From contig CAZLPW010000103.1 in assembly GCA_964561495.1 (NCBI GenBank), positions 1 to 6,584 on the forward strand: a stretch of 6,584 bases of DNA. Direction: 5' to 3'. Positions 5,672-6,584 of this stretch are shown piece after piece. The DNA comes from CAZLPW01 sp964561495 (GTDB taxonomy: Bacteria; Fidelibacterota; Marinisomatia; Marinisomatales; UBA1611). Made by a program: the position numbers and the translations under genes. Positions within the stretch are counted from its first letter, which is position 1; each line of letters starts with the position of its first letter. Under the pieces are notes generated by a model. It had not been told where the DNA came from. It saw nothing but the letters and a program-made list of their open reading frames with translations, and ran no database searches.

Positions 5672-5689
5672 TACGCACATAAGTGCGTA
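5672..5689. terminator. Hairpin tacgcac/gtgcgta between convergent genes
   Basis: A perfect 7-bp stem (tacgcac at 5672-5678, gtgcgta at 5683-5689) with an ATAA loop. With four G-C pairs it is the most G+C-rich element of the gap between the DUF6132-like gene and the end of the minus-strand flavoprotein at 5735. It sits 46 bases downstream of the flavoprotein stop in that gene's direction. A transcription end for the minus strand is the simplest reading; a palindromic protein-binding site is the alternative. No long T-run follows on either side. Confidence 0.4.
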
Positions 5690-5734
5690 ATTATACTAAT
5701 ATTTATTCGCAATTTTCTATATATTGAGTGGACT

Positions 5735-6584
5735 TTAATGGCTAATTAGATTTCCTCGGTTTAGAAAATTATTGGGATCGATAGTATTTTTTAATGTTCT
5801 TATCATATTGACAGCATCTTCCCCATAGCATTTTTTAAAATCATTCCTTTTTCTTTTACCAGTACCATGTTCAGCTGAATAGACTCCACCTAATTGTGAT
5901 GATAGATCAATTAGATAGTCGTAAGCATCAAGACTTTCTTTTTCTTGATCTTTGTTAGGAATCAAATGAAAATGTAAATGGCAATCACCCAAATGACCAA
6001 ACAGTAAGTATTCGATTTTAGAATTCTGTAATCTTTTATGAACTTTTTCAAGATAAGTACGAAAATTTTTGCTAGGTACAATGGTATCAGTTATAATGCT
6101 TACGCCTCCTATTTTTCTTGTTTTAGTTAATGCATTTTCAGGTAAGGAGTGTCTTGCTTCAAAAAATTTTTTCCAGTTTTCTTGATCATTTAAAACAATG
6201 ATAGTATCCAAATCTATTTTAGAATTAAATGATTGAAAAATATTTATCCAATCTTCAATTTTTGATTCTAAAGAATTATTAAAGATTGGTATCTGTAAAT
6301 ATATTCCAACGTCGTCTGCATTTGAGAATAAAAATTCCCTGTGATTCATAAAATTTTGTGAATTATAACCAAAATATTCTAGCGCAGTAATTTTACTCAT
6401 ATCATTATTGAAATAATTATAGAGGAACTCATAAAAATCAATCGCCTCTGATTCACTTTTTAAAGATAAAAATAATTCTAAATTTTCTTTTGGATAATCT
6501 GTTAATCCTAATTTGCATGATGTTATCATACCCAAAATTCCTTCACTACCAATAATCAGGTCAACTAGATCAACTTTTCCACCT
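5735..6584 (-). CDS. FAD-linked oxidase, GlcD/D-lactate dehydrogenase type (C-terminal part)
   Basis: The frame runs off the right edge; 282 residues are visible (last complete codon at 6583-6581), ending at TAA 5737-5735. The fragment begins with GGKVDLVDLIIGSEGILGMIT, the end of the FAD-binding (VAO/PCMH) domain with its GSEGxLG flavin motif at 12-18, so an internal TTG at 6535 is not the true start. The rest is the FAD-oxidase C-terminal domain: FEARHSLPE (about 141-149), the metal-binding block GHLGDCHLHFHL (196-207), EHGTG (238-242) and the usual end DPNNFLNRGNL (269-279). In relatives the block reads GHxGDGNxH; here Gly-Asn is replaced by Cys-His while both metal-binding histidines (197 and 204) remain. 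The family oxidises 2-hydroxy acids such as lactate, glycolate or 2-hydroxyglutarate. It converges with the DUF6132-like gene. Confidence 0.92.
   Translation of the reverse strand, partial: GGKVDLVDLIIGSEGILGMITSCKLGLTDYPKENLELFLSLKSESEAIDFYEFLYNYFNNDMSKITALEYFGYNSQNFMNHREFLFSNADDVGIYLQIPIFNNSLESKIEDWINIFQSFNSKIDLDTIIVLNDQENWKKFFEARHSLPENALTKTRKIGGVSIITDTIVPSKNFRTYLEKVHKRLQNSKIEYLLFGHLGDCHLHFHLIPNKDQEKESLDAYDYLIDLSSQLGGVYSAEHGTGKRKRNDFKKCYGEDAVNMIRTLKNTIDPNNFLNRGNLISH

Noticed and set aside
1..6584. CRISPR array, tRNA, rRNA, insertion sequence or attachment site
   Set aside because: I looked for regularly spaced repeats, cloverleaf or rRNA-like segments, transposase motifs and long terminal repeats, and found none.

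Overview
The window is very AT-rich (by eye about 30% G+C). It carries seven clear protein genes, several small ones, and no RNA gene or mobile element that I can recognise. The likely host is a member of the Bacteroidota, probably an AT-rich marine or other environmental flavobacterium-like lineage. This rests on AT-rich leaders with almost no Shine-Dalgarno sequences, a DUF5009/HGSNAT-type membrane acyltransferase, a short protein resembling DUF6132, and an IsdG/ABM-type monooxygenase. The assignment is an inference from gene content, not from a marker gene.

Layout: 1-184 is the tail of an acidic, unrecognised protein. 264-971 (SDR oxidoreductase) and 964-2070 (DAO-type FAD oxidoreductase) overlap by 8 bases and are surely co-translated. 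2174-3358 is a multi-pass membrane acyltransferase of the heparan-alpha-glucosaminide N-acetyltransferase type. 3442-3750 is a small IsdG/HmoA-like monooxygenase. 3769-4491 is an FkbM-type methyltransferase with an eroded SAM loop and a TTG start. 4554-4784 is a three-helix membrane protein. From 4785 to 5409 the DNA is gene-poor: an imperfect 14-base-arm inverted repeat at 4894-4958 and two tiny minus-strand ORFs that may be one gene broken by a homopolymer indel. 5410-5586 is a 58-residue DUF6132-like membrane protein. Three hairpins follow before the convergent minus-strand FAD-linked oxidase (5735-6584), whose N-terminal half lies outside the window.

How the genes may work together: two or three redox enzymes (SDR, DAO-type flavoprotein, GlcD-type flavoprotein), a membrane sugar acetyltransferase and an FkbM methyltransferase form the kind of mixture seen at the edge of surface-glycan or small-molecule modification loci. 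No glycosyltransferase, nucleotide-sugar enzyme or flippase is visible here, so this is a suggestion only. I do not see a convincing undescribed defence or mobile system. The most unusual points are the degenerate FkbM SAM motif, the split small minus-strand gene, the 4894-4958 inverted repeat and the atypical NNAG region of the SDR.
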